Source: Diphasiastrum complanatum
Lineage: Eukaryota; Streptophyta; Lycopodiopsida; Lycopodiales; Lycopodiaceae
Direction: 5' to 3'
Length of the DNA stretch: 64,000 bases
Assembly: GCA_029204225.1 (NCBI GenBank)
Contig: CM055109.1
Location: 27,978,861-28,042,860 of the forward strand
The translations under genes and the position numbers were made by a program. This document shows, piece by piece, positions 55,649 to 64,000 of the stretch. The notes below the pieces were generated by a model. That model was not told the origin of the DNA, ran no database searches, and worked only from the letters and a program-made list of their open reading frames with translations. The number at the start of each line of letters is the position of its first letter. Positions within the stretch are counted from its first letter, which is position 1.

Positions 55649-55881
55649 TGGATTTACAAGCGTCTACATCTCCTGCCCAACTTGCATCTGTGTAACCACT
55701 GAGTAAATTGAGTTTGTCATTGTCGACTGCTCCGCAACAAATACAAAAGTCCATAGTAGCTCAAAGATATCTCATAACTTTGATAAGAGCTTTCCAATGT
55801 GTTATAAACTGACTACAAAAGCTATGTCTAGTCTGGTATAGATCATGGCATACATAAGAGATCCTATTATCGAATGATAAG
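55649..55881 (-). pseudogene. copia RT end and RNase H start, left part of a split element
   Basis: The reverse complement parallels positions 20-275 of the window (RDPLMYAMIYTR-like start, SQFITHWKALIKVMRYL, then the RNase H start). RNase H is cut after the codons for DACKST, about 430 bases before its natural end. At 55882 it is interrupted by the chromovirus and resumes at 62683. Confidence 0.87.
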
Positions 55882-55886
55882 GATAC
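55882..55886 (+). repeat. Target-site duplication GATAC, left copy
   Basis: GATAC directly precedes the left LTR; the identical 5-mer follows the right LTR at 62678-62682. Five bases is the usual duplication length for LTR retrotransposons. Confidence 0.88.
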
Positions 55887-56953
55887 TTTTACAAGTAGAG
55901 GTGAGGAAGTCCTCCAAATCCAAGGTAGAGCTTCCAAATGTCCTCCAAGCTTCAAGATGCTCCCCAACTCCAAGCTAGGATGCCTCCACCTGCAAATAAG
56001 GATCTGCAAGCCTCCAAGGATCTCTCCTCCACCTGTGTCCCTACTCTTTAAACACAAAGCTAGATAACAAGCTGGCCTCAAGTATTCACCACCCAACCAT
56101 AGCTAGATTCAAGCTCCAAGCAAGACCTATCTAGCAACCCCTTGCTAACCATAAACAAATCACAAGCATACCACAACACTCCATAGCATACTCAAGATCC
56201 AAACCCTACTTATGTCCCATAACATAAGCAAGATCCAAACCTCAAGCATATACCACAAGAAAGCACTCTATACACTAGTAGCAACACTAGAGCATAAGCC
56301 AAGCAAACAAGAGAGATCTCCCCCTCCCAATGGGCACCCTACTACCCTCATATAGATGGCCCATGGACCCCTCCAATGCACTATGGAGTTCCGTGCTCAT
56401 CCAATGAGAGAGAGAAAAGCCTAGGGGAGTTAAAGAATCTCCAAGAGCCTCCATAGGCTTATGGAATATCAAGAGACTCTTTCCATAACCTATGACTCTT
56501 TGAATGCCTTTCTTGTGGGAGTTGGAAACTCAATGGACACTTTAGAATGGCGCCCTCCTACTAGGTCCCATTGCCCAAGTTGTGCAAGTATACTTTGGTC
56601 CTAGACCAATAAAGTGATATGGTTCACGGTTGAGGCCCAAGGTTTAGAAAAATAGTCATCCAATGACTTTCTAACACCTCACTAGGTTCCATACCTCCAT
56701 CCAAGGCATAGACACCTACCTGCCCTTAACCAAGGACACTAGTACCTTAATCTAAGACACCTACCCTTAATGCTAAGGGTACCCCTTATCCAAGGGTCAC
56801 GTGACTCCATACCTCCAACTAAGGTATAGTCACTTGCCTGCTCTTATCCAAGGGCACATACCCTTAATCCTAAGGATACCTTGCCATTTGGCCCCCAACA
56901 CTAAATGGACTATTAGGGGTCTGAAGTACTGCTAGTTACATAGGTATGTAACA
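55887..56953 (-). repeat. Left (3') LTR of the chromovirus
   Basis: 1067 bp, reading TGTTACATACC…CTTGTAAAA on the minus strand. It differs from the right LTR by few substitutions and an 11-12-bp indel near 55944, suggesting recent insertion. Confidence 0.93.
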
Positions 56954-57543
56954 TTCTTTCCCCCTAAACTTAAATTTTTCCTTAAATTTGAAAAATTCTT
57001 CTGGAGATCAGCCTCCTTTTCCCAAGTATCCTCCTCTTCTGATTTGCCCCTCCACTTGACTAAAAATTCCCGAAGCACTCTACTCCGTAGAGTTCTCTGC
57101 CGGCTATTAACAATCGCCTCGGGTTCAGGTGGTCCACTCACGGACTCATCACGAAGAAGTTCGACTAGATCTTCCACAGGGACCAGGGTCTCCCCAACCC
57201 CCAACGAGGGTTTCAATTTACTAATGTGAAAAATAGGATGAATTCCAACATTAGCTGGAAGTTCTAGTTTGTATGCGACCTTGTTTATCACTTGGATAAC
57301 CTTAAAAGGACCGTAATACCTAGGTGCCAACTTTGCACACTTAATAGTTTTCAAGCCCCTAGAGTGACTAGGGACTCTCAAAAACACCCAGTCATTGACC
57401 ATGAATACCTTGTGCATCCGAGATAGATCAGCATAGTGCCTTGCCCTGTCCTGGGCACTTCTAATGCTATCTTTAGCCAGCTGTAACATTTCTTGCATAT
57501 CCGCAAGGAAATCAGCTGCGGCTTGCACTCGTAGGTTTTTCAT
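56932..57543 (-). pseudogene. Chromovirus integrase C-terminus with chromodomain
   Basis: 203 open codons: MQEMLQLAKDSIRSAQDRAR (end of core), VFLRVPSHSRGLKTIKCAKL, RYYGPFKVIQVINKVAYKLE (GPF/Y motif), IHPIFHISKLKPSLG and a chromodomain EFLVKWRGKSEEEDTWEKEA near the end. Chromodomains direct integration toward marked chromatin. One nonsense codon near 57560 separates this part from the integrase core. The frame runs through the purine tract into the LTR start. Confidence 0.9.
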
Positions 57544-57561
57544 GCCAACACTAATTGGTGA

Positions 57562-58662
57562 TCAAGGTTGAAAACCATACATAAGCATGAAAGGGCTGAA
57601 TCCGGTCGTTGAATGTTTTGCACTGTTATATGCAAATTCCACCAGTGGAAGGTATTGTTCCCAATCAGATTGCCGATGGCCCACATATGCTCGAAGCATA
57701 TCCTCCATCATCTGATTGGTCCTTTCCGTTTGACCGTTTGATTCCGGATGATCTGTAGAACTTAAACTTAAAGTTGTTTTCAACTTTTCAAATACTGCTT
57801 GCCAAAAATTCCCAGTGAATTTTGGGTCACGGTCACTGACAATATCGCAAGGCAGCCCGTACAGTCGAAAAAGCTTCTCAACAAACAGTTGAGCTAGTTC
57901 TGAAGCTTTAGCAGTAGTTTTCGTTGGGATAAATTTATCAAACTTCGTAAGTTTGTCAACAATGACCCAAACCGAATCGTGGCCCTTCCCTGTACATGGA
58001 AGCCCGACCACAAAATCTATAGATATACTTTTCCACTTTCCGGTAGAAATATCTAAATGATGTAATAGGCCACTAGCTTTTAGCCTCTCTGCTTTATTCA
58101 ACTGGCACTTAGTACATTTAAGTACATAGGCCTCTACCTGACTTTTCATCTTAGGCCACCAAAATTGCCTTCGAACTAAGTCAAGTGTTCTTTGTATACC
58201 CGGATGTCCTGCGCATAGACTATCATGACACTCATGCAAGATTTGGGCCCTTACAGTGTCATTCTCCGGTACACACACCTTTCCTTTACGAAACAAAATC
58301 CTGTTTCGAATTAGGAAATCCGTTTCAGTCTTTCTCTGATTCGAGGAATCTTGCAAACCTGAATCGACCCCCGAAAGTACTTGTTGCCAATACTTTCCAA
58401 AAAAAGGATCGGACTCATATAGTCCTTGAAGAGAGTGAAACAACTTTGGTTCTATAACAGTAAAGCACAACTGATTAATAATCGGTAACCGACTCAAAGC
58501 ATTCCCTAGAGTATTTTGACTTCCTTTACAATAACGTATAGAAAAGTCAAAGATTTGCATCAGCTCAGCCCATCTAGCTTGCCTCCCCTTTAGATTTGTA
58601 GCATCACAGAAATATCGAAGAGTCTGATGATCCGTCAAAACTTCAAATCTAGCTTCATACAA
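57562..58662 (-). pseudogene. Chromovirus RNase H end and integrase core (366 open codons)
   Basis: It starts ARFEVLTDHQTLRYF and GRQARWAELMQIFDFSIRYC, the RNase H tail. The integrase zinc finger follows: HECHDSLCAGHPGIQRTL with CTKCQLNK. The catalytic set is complete: ISIDFVVGLP, DIVSDRDPKFTGNFW and HPESNGQTERTNQMMED. It ends HSTTGFSPFMLMYGFQP and a TGA. All catalytic residues being kept, this domain is the least damaged part of the element. Confidence 0.9.
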
Positions 58663-59400
58663 ATAATGTCACCAAATTTTCAAGGAATGAACAATTGCAA
58701 ACAGTTCCTTCTCATAGGTATAGTACCTAGACTGAGCAGGATTGAGTCTCATGCTTTCATAAGCCACAGAATGTCCATCCTGCATCAAAACACCTCCAAT
58801 AGCATAATCATTGGCATCGGTCCTAACCACAAAAGCCTTATTAGGATCGCCAATGATTGGTATTGGTGCCGAAGTGACACTTTTCTTATACAACTCAAAA
58901 AAATTATTCATATCCTCCGTCCACACCACTAGTGGACTCTTAGCCCTTCGGCTTAGCTTCTTATAGCCTTTCAAGGCCTGGGTAAGTAGAAATGCCAGTC
59001 GAGCAAATTGGGAAATATGCCGACGGAAAAATCTTACAAACTCCAAGAAAGACTTGATTTCCCGAACTGTGGTGAGAATAGGCCAATCAATAACCCTCTG
59101 GATATGATCGGCCTCAATCTCCACTCCCCGTTCGAAAATCTTATGCCCCAAGTAGGACAATTCCTTCGCGAAAAAAGTCATACATAGACTCTTTGGCAAA
59201 GAGCTTTTCCCTTCTTAGGATGTCCCAGACAATCCTAAGATCCTCTTTATGTTCTGCCAAAGTCTTACTAAACACTAGGATATCATCTAAGAATATCACT
59301 ACGAATCTTTCCAAATATGACCTGAACAAATCGTTCATCATCTATTGGAAAGTTGCCGGTGCATTGGTCAAACCAAAAGGCAACACCAAAAATTCGTAGT
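58663..59400 (-). pseudogene. Chromovirus RT palm/thumb and RNase H start
   Basis: 59341-59141 reads MNDLFRSYLERFVVIFLDDI then LVFSKTLAEHKEDL; the RT catalytic site is FLDD. 59199-58669 reads ELSYLGHKIFERGVEIEADH, VREIKSFLEFVRFFRRHISQ, VVRTDANDYAIGGVLMQDG (RNase H first Asp) and YTYEKELFAIVHSLKIW. A TGA where the relatives have Arg (near 58664), a TAG before MMND and a frameshift near 59190 disrupt it. Confidence 0.88.
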
Positions 59401-59611
59401 GACCAAAGCGAGTTCAAAACCCCGTTTTTGGTATATCTTCTGTCTTAATGCGTATCTGATAGAATCTCGACCTTATATCTATCTTGGTAAAGTACCCAGC
59501 ACCACCAAGGTAATCTATTAGGTCATCCATCCGCGGCAGTGGATATCTATTCTTAACGGTTGCCTTGTTCAATTTCTTTACTTTTAATGCTTTTAAGATC
59601 ATTAGGTCCAA
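59401..59611 (-). pseudogene. Chromovirus RT fingers, truncated at its start
   Basis: This reads [40 protein letters not shown] and [18 protein letters not shown] followed by a TGA. The beginning of RT (the WVSPVVFVKKKDGSMRMCID-type region) and the whole protease are absent. Only about 100 bases separate this from the gag zinc knuckle. Confidence 0.88.
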
Positions 59612-59639
59612 AGACTAAAGAACTAAGGACAAAATACAT

Positions 59640-60609
59640 CCATCTCATTACTTCGAGATAGATTACCTGAGGTTGAAGCTTGTTTTTTGATGCAATCACA
59701 TGCAAGGTGACCCTTGCCATTGCACTTGAAGCACAGGTTCTTCTTATGAGCTTCAGCTTTATCATTGTCACCATGATGGTTTTTAAAGTTTTTCTCGATT
59801 TTCTTAGGATTGTTGGAATTGGGATGTGTTTCACTAACAGCTTCCCTATCCTTCCTCTTAAATTGAAAACCTTTTTTCTACTCATTAGGCTGTTGACCCC
59901 TAGGTGGCTTAGGTGTGTCATCAAAGTATTATGCAGCCCTAGTTTCTAGGGTTTTTGGATGGTTCCTACGAACATCCACTTGATAATCTTTTGGTAACCC
60001 ATCAATGAACATTAACATTTGTACCTTAGGCGGAATATCACTATAAAGTGGATTCAGGTACTCATGAAAGTCTTGAATAAACTGTTCCAAACCTTTATTC
60101 ATGGTTAGATGACTCAACTTTTGGAAGTGTTCATAGTCATCTAAAAGTGGTAGAAAATAATCCCTAAAAAGCTTGCAAAAATCATCCCATGTACAAGGCT
60201 GATTGCCCTGTGCAACTAAGTCATCCCACCAAACTAAGGCTCTTCCTTCAAGGAACATGGTGACAGTGGATAACTTTTCAGATTCAGGGAATTGCTTCAT
60301 GGCATAGTATTTGTTCCAAACATTTAGCCAAGAACTTACCACTTGTAAGTTCCTATCCTTCTTCTCCCCCTTAAACACTTTTACAGGAGGTGGAACTACA
60401 TGCTTCTTCTGATTGGCTAACCTAGACTCTAAGTCTTGGTTTCTTTGATTAGTTTCAAGAAGCTGCTTATTAGTGGCTTGAATTTGTTGGTATAAAAGTT
60501 CAAGCTTGTGCCACATTGGATGGGTTTGATAGATCAAATGTTGAGTTTTCATTGGTTTGATCCATTGGGGTTGCTTGTGTGTTTTCCTATTATGCAAATA
60601 CAACAACAA
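59640..60609 (-). pseudogene. Chromovirus gag with zinc knuckle
   Basis: The start ATG is at 60609. 226 codons include LWHKLELLYQQIQATNKQLL-like coiled-coil sequence, VFKGEKKDRNLQVVSSWLNV, YYAMKQFPESEKLSTVTMFL, ALVWWDDLVAQGNQPCTWDD and FCKLFRDYFLPLLDDYEHFQ, the capsid pattern of chromoviruses. After a stop near 59930 the frame goes on to the CCHC knuckle CFKCNGKGHLACDC near 59690-59735, intact. Confidence 0.88.
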
Positions 60610-61585
60610 GTGCTCAAATTAGAATGATAGAAATGCTTCAATTGTTACATCCAATGCAAATAAAAAACATTTACTTCTATTCATTCAATCTTATTGTTTG
60701 TAAGCTCAATCCAAGCCTACTATTTGCAAGCTTAATCCAAGCTTAATCGGAAAACAACATCAAGCTACATTTGCCTTAATCAAAAGCAAAAATGAAAACC
60801 AAATCTTTATGTAAACTTCAATAAACTAATCCAAGATAATGTTTACATAAAGTTCCCATTCCAATTCTATTTGTCATTTCAAAAGCAACCAAAGTTTTCA
60901 CATTTCTGACTATTCTAGATTTCCAAAACCAAGAAACTAGTATCTAGAAATGGATAATTAATGAAGCTTTATGAAAACTTCAATTTTTAAATCTGATTTT
61001 CAGATTTACAGGTCTGAAAATCAGAACTTCAAAATGACAAAAAATAGAATTTCAAAACTTGTTTTATGCACAAAGTTACACTACCATTCCCTTCCTACAT
61101 TGTCATCTTCATGAAACTAGGAGATAGAAAGGTGTAACTAATGAAGTTTGAATGAAAACTTCACTTTTCAGATCTGATTTTCAGATTTACAGGTCTGATA
61201 AACAGAACTTCAAAATGAAAATCAGAACTTCATCTATGCAAAAAAAACACTAGTTTTGATCAAAACACATAGCTAGAATCAATCTTTTTGCCAAAAAAAA
61301 GTTTGTGTATGTAGAGGAAGACTTTCTCTACCTATCCCACAAATCTTTTTTCAGAACTTTTAAAAACCCAAAGCCCACTTTAAAACTTCTCTAACATGAT
61401 AAAAAATCAGCCCCTAAACAATTCTATAAGCATCACTACTCTCTTCCAGAGAGAACTAGATTCATTGGGTACTTCAACTACAAGCTTCCTACAACTAGAA
61501 AAGTCTATAATCTTCCCCAAAAAAATTTAGTTGGTGATCCTAATAGAACTTGAAGAAGATTAGAAAGCTTACCATCCTTTGTCTA
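60610..61585 (-). other. Chromovirus leader, non-coding, with a ~185-bp internal duplication
   Basis: This lies between primer site and gag. AAAACTTCAATTTTTAAATCTG / AAAACTTCACTTTTCAGATCTG followed by ATTTTCAGATTTACAGGTCTGA occurs near 60975-61020 and again near 61155-61200. No ORF was found. Confidence 0.65.
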
Positions 61586-61597
61586 GCTCTGATACCA
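61586..61597 (-). other. Primer binding site, initiator tRNA-Met type
   Basis: TGGTATCAGAGC on the minus strand, one base from the LTR end, complementary to the 3' end of initiator tRNA-Met. Confidence 0.92.
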
Positions 61598-61598
61598 G

Positions 61599-62677
61599 TT
61601 TTACAAGTAGAGGTGAGGAAGTCCTCCAAATCCAAGGTAGAGCCTCCAAATGTCCTCCAAGCAACCTGCAAGCCTCAAGATGCTCCCCAACTCCAAGCTA
61701 GGATGCCTCCACCTGCAAGTAAGAATCTGCAAGCCTCCAAGGATCTCTCCTCCACTTGTGTCCCTACTCTTTAAACACAAAGATAGATAACAAGCTGGCC
61801 TCAAGTATTCACCACCCAACCATAGCTAGATCCAAGCTCCAAGCAAGACCTATCTAGCACCCCCTTGCTAACCATAAACAAATCACAAGCATACCACAAC
61901 ACTCCATAGCATACTCAAGATCCAAACCCTACTTATTTCCCATACCATAAGCAAGATCCAAACCTCAAGCATACTACCACAAGAAAGCACTCTACACACT
62001 AGTAGCAACACTAGAGCGTAAGCCAAGCAAACAAGAGAGATCCCCCCCTCCCAATGGGCGCCCTACTACCCTCATATAGATGGCCCATGGACCCCTCCAC
62101 TGCACTATGGAGTTCCATGCTCATCCAATGAGAGAGAGAGAAGCCTAGGGGAGTTAAAGAATCTCCAAGAGCCTTCGTAGGCTTATGGAATATCAAGAGA
62201 CTCCTTCCATAACCTATGACTCTTTGAATGCCTTTCTTGTGGGAGTTGGAAACTCAATGGACACTTTAGAAGGGCGCCCTCCTACTAGGTCCCATTGCCC
62301 AAGTTGTGCAAGTATACTTTGGTCCTAGACCAATAAAGTGATATGGTTCAAGGTTGAGGCCCAAGGTTTAGAAAAATAGTCATCCAATGACTTTCTAACA
62401 CCTCACTAGGTTCCATACCTCCATCCAAGGCATAGACACCTACCTGCCCTTAACCAAGGACACTAGTACCTTAGTCTAAGACACCTACCCTTAATACTAA
62501 GGGTACCCCTTATCCAAGGGTCACGTGACTCCATACCTGCAACTAAGGTATAGTCACTTGCTTGTCCTTATCCAAGGGCACATACCCTTAATCCTAAGGG
62601 TACCTTGCCATTTGGCCCCCAACTCTAAATGGACTATTAGGGGTCTGAAGTACTGCTAGTTACATAGGTATGTAATA
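61599..62677 (-). repeat. Right (5') LTR of the chromovirus
   Basis: 1079 bp, near-identical to 55887-56953 over its full length. On the minus strand it starts TATTACATACC instead of TGTTACATACC, so the canonical TG is altered in this copy. Confidence 0.93.
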
Positions 62678-62682
62678 GATAC
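62678..62682 (+). repeat. Target-site duplication GATAC, right copy
   Basis: Identical to 55882-55886. Confidence 0.88.
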
Positions 62683-64000
62683 TCACGCATCTACTCCTTC
62701 TCTTCGATTATTCGGGGACATTGGTCCTTCGACAATTCGAGACCTAGTTCCATTGGTGAGAGAGCTAACTTGCAATTAACCAAATTATATCTGACTAACA
62801 TATTGTAGATGTATCTCTGTTGAGTAATCTAAATCAACTTCCGATTTCTGTCTCTTTGGATTTGAATACCAAGGCAGAAGTGAGTTTTGCCCAGACCGGT
62901 CATGTTGAATTCGAAAGATAGCATTGTCTTAGCTTCTTTTATCAGATCGATATTGTTGCTAAAAAGTAGTGTGTCATCCACATACAAAGTGATAATGATA
63001 AAAGACTGCTGCATTGTCTTGAAGTAAAGATTGGAATCTGAAGAGCTTGGTGTGTAGCCGTGATCAATAAGGAAAGTATTGATCCTTAGAACCCATGCTC
63101 GAACAGATTGCTTCAATCCATAAAGTGCTTTATGGAGTTTACACACATGATTGTGTTTACCTTCAATAATTTAACCTTAGGGTTGCACCATGTAAATGTC
63201 TTTTTCGATAATTCCTAAGATATGCTATCTGTACATCCATTTGATGTATTCCAAAATCTGCTGCAGTGGCAAATGGTAGCAAAAGTCGCATAGAAGAATG
63301 CTTAACTATTGGACTGAAAGTCTCAATATAATCGACATTGTGTACCTAAAAAAATCCTCTGTCGATAAGTCGGGCTTTTCTTTTGTCGATGCTTCCGTCT
63401 GCCTTGTATTTGATTTTGAAAATTTATTTGCAATCAACTACATTTATGCTCGACAATCTTCCATGTCTAGTTCTTGATAAGAGATGAATACTCTTTATCC
63501 AGAGCTTCTTTCCAGAGATCTGACTGAGTGCCTCTTCAACAGTCATCAGCTCCTAAATAAGGTAGGCTGCAAACTCGTCGATAAACCTGATAGGTGGTCT
63601 GCTAACTCTTGTCGATCTTTTGGGTGATAGAGGAAGTTGATCATTTTCATCATGCTATTGAACTGCAACGATTCGTCATTGATATGTTTTTCGTTGAGAG
63701 TAGACGAGCTTGGACGTTCGATAGGAATAGTCGACTGAGGAACTGGAAAGTTCAATATGTCGGAAGAGTCGGACAAGCTGGCTATATGGGCTTTGCCTTT
63801 TCCCTTGAGGTCGATGAATTGATCTTCAATGAAGATGACATCCCGGCTAGTGAATATCTTCGACTCGATAGGATCAAACAACTTGTAAGTTTGGTCCAAA
63901 GTAGTGTAGCTAATGAAAATACATTTGATACTCTAGAAGTCAAGCTTCTTCCTGAGATCGTGAGGAATCTATGCATAAACTGTACATCCAAAAACTTGTA
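62683..64000 (-). pseudogene. copia integrase C-terminus, linker and RT, right part of the split element
   Basis: 63146-62829 reads CKLHKALYGLKQSVRAWVLR, SSSDSNLYFKTMQQSF, the catalytic LYVDDTLLFSNN and FEFNMTGLGKTHFCLGIQIQ. The N-terminal RT lies at about 63540-63150 in several frames. 63899-63546 reads YKLFDPIESKIFTSRDVIFI and the Ser/Pro-rich linker. At the window edge (63990-63910) the integrase C-terminus reads IPHDLRKKLDF. Stops interrupt most segments. The element continues beyond the window, upstream on the minus strand. Confidence 0.9.

Larger units (their letters stand above)
55887..62677 (-). mobile_element. Ty3/gypsy chromovirus, complete ends but protease-deleted
   Basis: It is 6791 bp with LTRs at 55887-56953 and 61599-62677, primer site TGGTATCAGAGC beside the right LTR (the 5' LTR, minus orientation), purine tract AGGGGGAAAGAA beside the left LTR, and the 5-bp duplication GATAC. 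Internal order on the minus strand: gag, zinc knuckle, RT, RNase H, integrase, chromodomain. The chromodomain places it among chromoviruses. Protease and the first part of RT are missing, and pol carries stops. LTRs end TG…AA rather than TG…CA (TATT at the 5' copy), which is unusual but consistent at both ends. Confidence 0.93.

Noticed and set aside
55887-62677. Two ~1.07 kb near-identical segments seen as a host segmental duplication
   Set aside because: Primer site, purine tract, target duplication and gag-pol between them show they are LTRs.

Overview
This is a nuclear genomic window from a flowering plant, judged from (i) one intron-rich host gene encoding a chloroplast-type aspartate aminotransferase and (ii) a dense bed of Ty1/copia and Ty3/gypsy LTR retrotransposons with plant tRNA primer sites. 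The species cannot be fixed from the sequence. I see no rRNA, tRNA, CRISPR or bacterial-type operon.

Layout. 1-1654: 3' end of a copia element (+) with its LTR. 1690-2535: copia integrase remnant (-). 2536-13492: an ~11 kb gypsy element of the Athila/Tat type (+), with LTR, tRNA-Asp-like primer site, a leader carrying an alternating inverted-motif array, gag, protease, RT, RNase H, integrase, an extra 3' ORF and a truncated 3' LTR. 13493-16316: no gene seen. 16317-31165: six decayed copia pieces in both orientations, several being internal-deletion derivatives. 31170-32890: a CpG-rich inverted-motif block and a large compound (GA)n array. 33826-34966: a deleted gypsy element. 37140-38770: an RT-like relic and a gypsy chromodomain/LTR relic. 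38770-41700: intergenic.

Host gene. 41701-52715 (-) holds 10 coding exons with GT-AG introns and an unbroken 444-codon frame. A 7.5 kb first intron separates the transit-peptide exon from the enzyme body and contains transposon debris and a GC-rich block. Two G-boxes, one inside an 18-bp perfect palindrome, lie about 300 bp upstream of the start codon.

54833-64000: a copia element (-) of the same family as the one at the window start, split by a 6.8 kb chromovirus (55887-62677) with two near-identical LTRs, a tRNA-Met primer site and a 5-bp target duplication GATAC. The window's own first 40 bases supply the uninterrupted version of that target.

The transposon ORFs do not form a working system: almost all carry stops, frameshifts, deletions or altered catalytic residues. 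The best candidates for something undescribed are the leader array of the gypsy element, the chimeric copia ORF at 28706-29623, the short LTR element at 24165-25655, and the CpG-rich motif block at 31170-31510.
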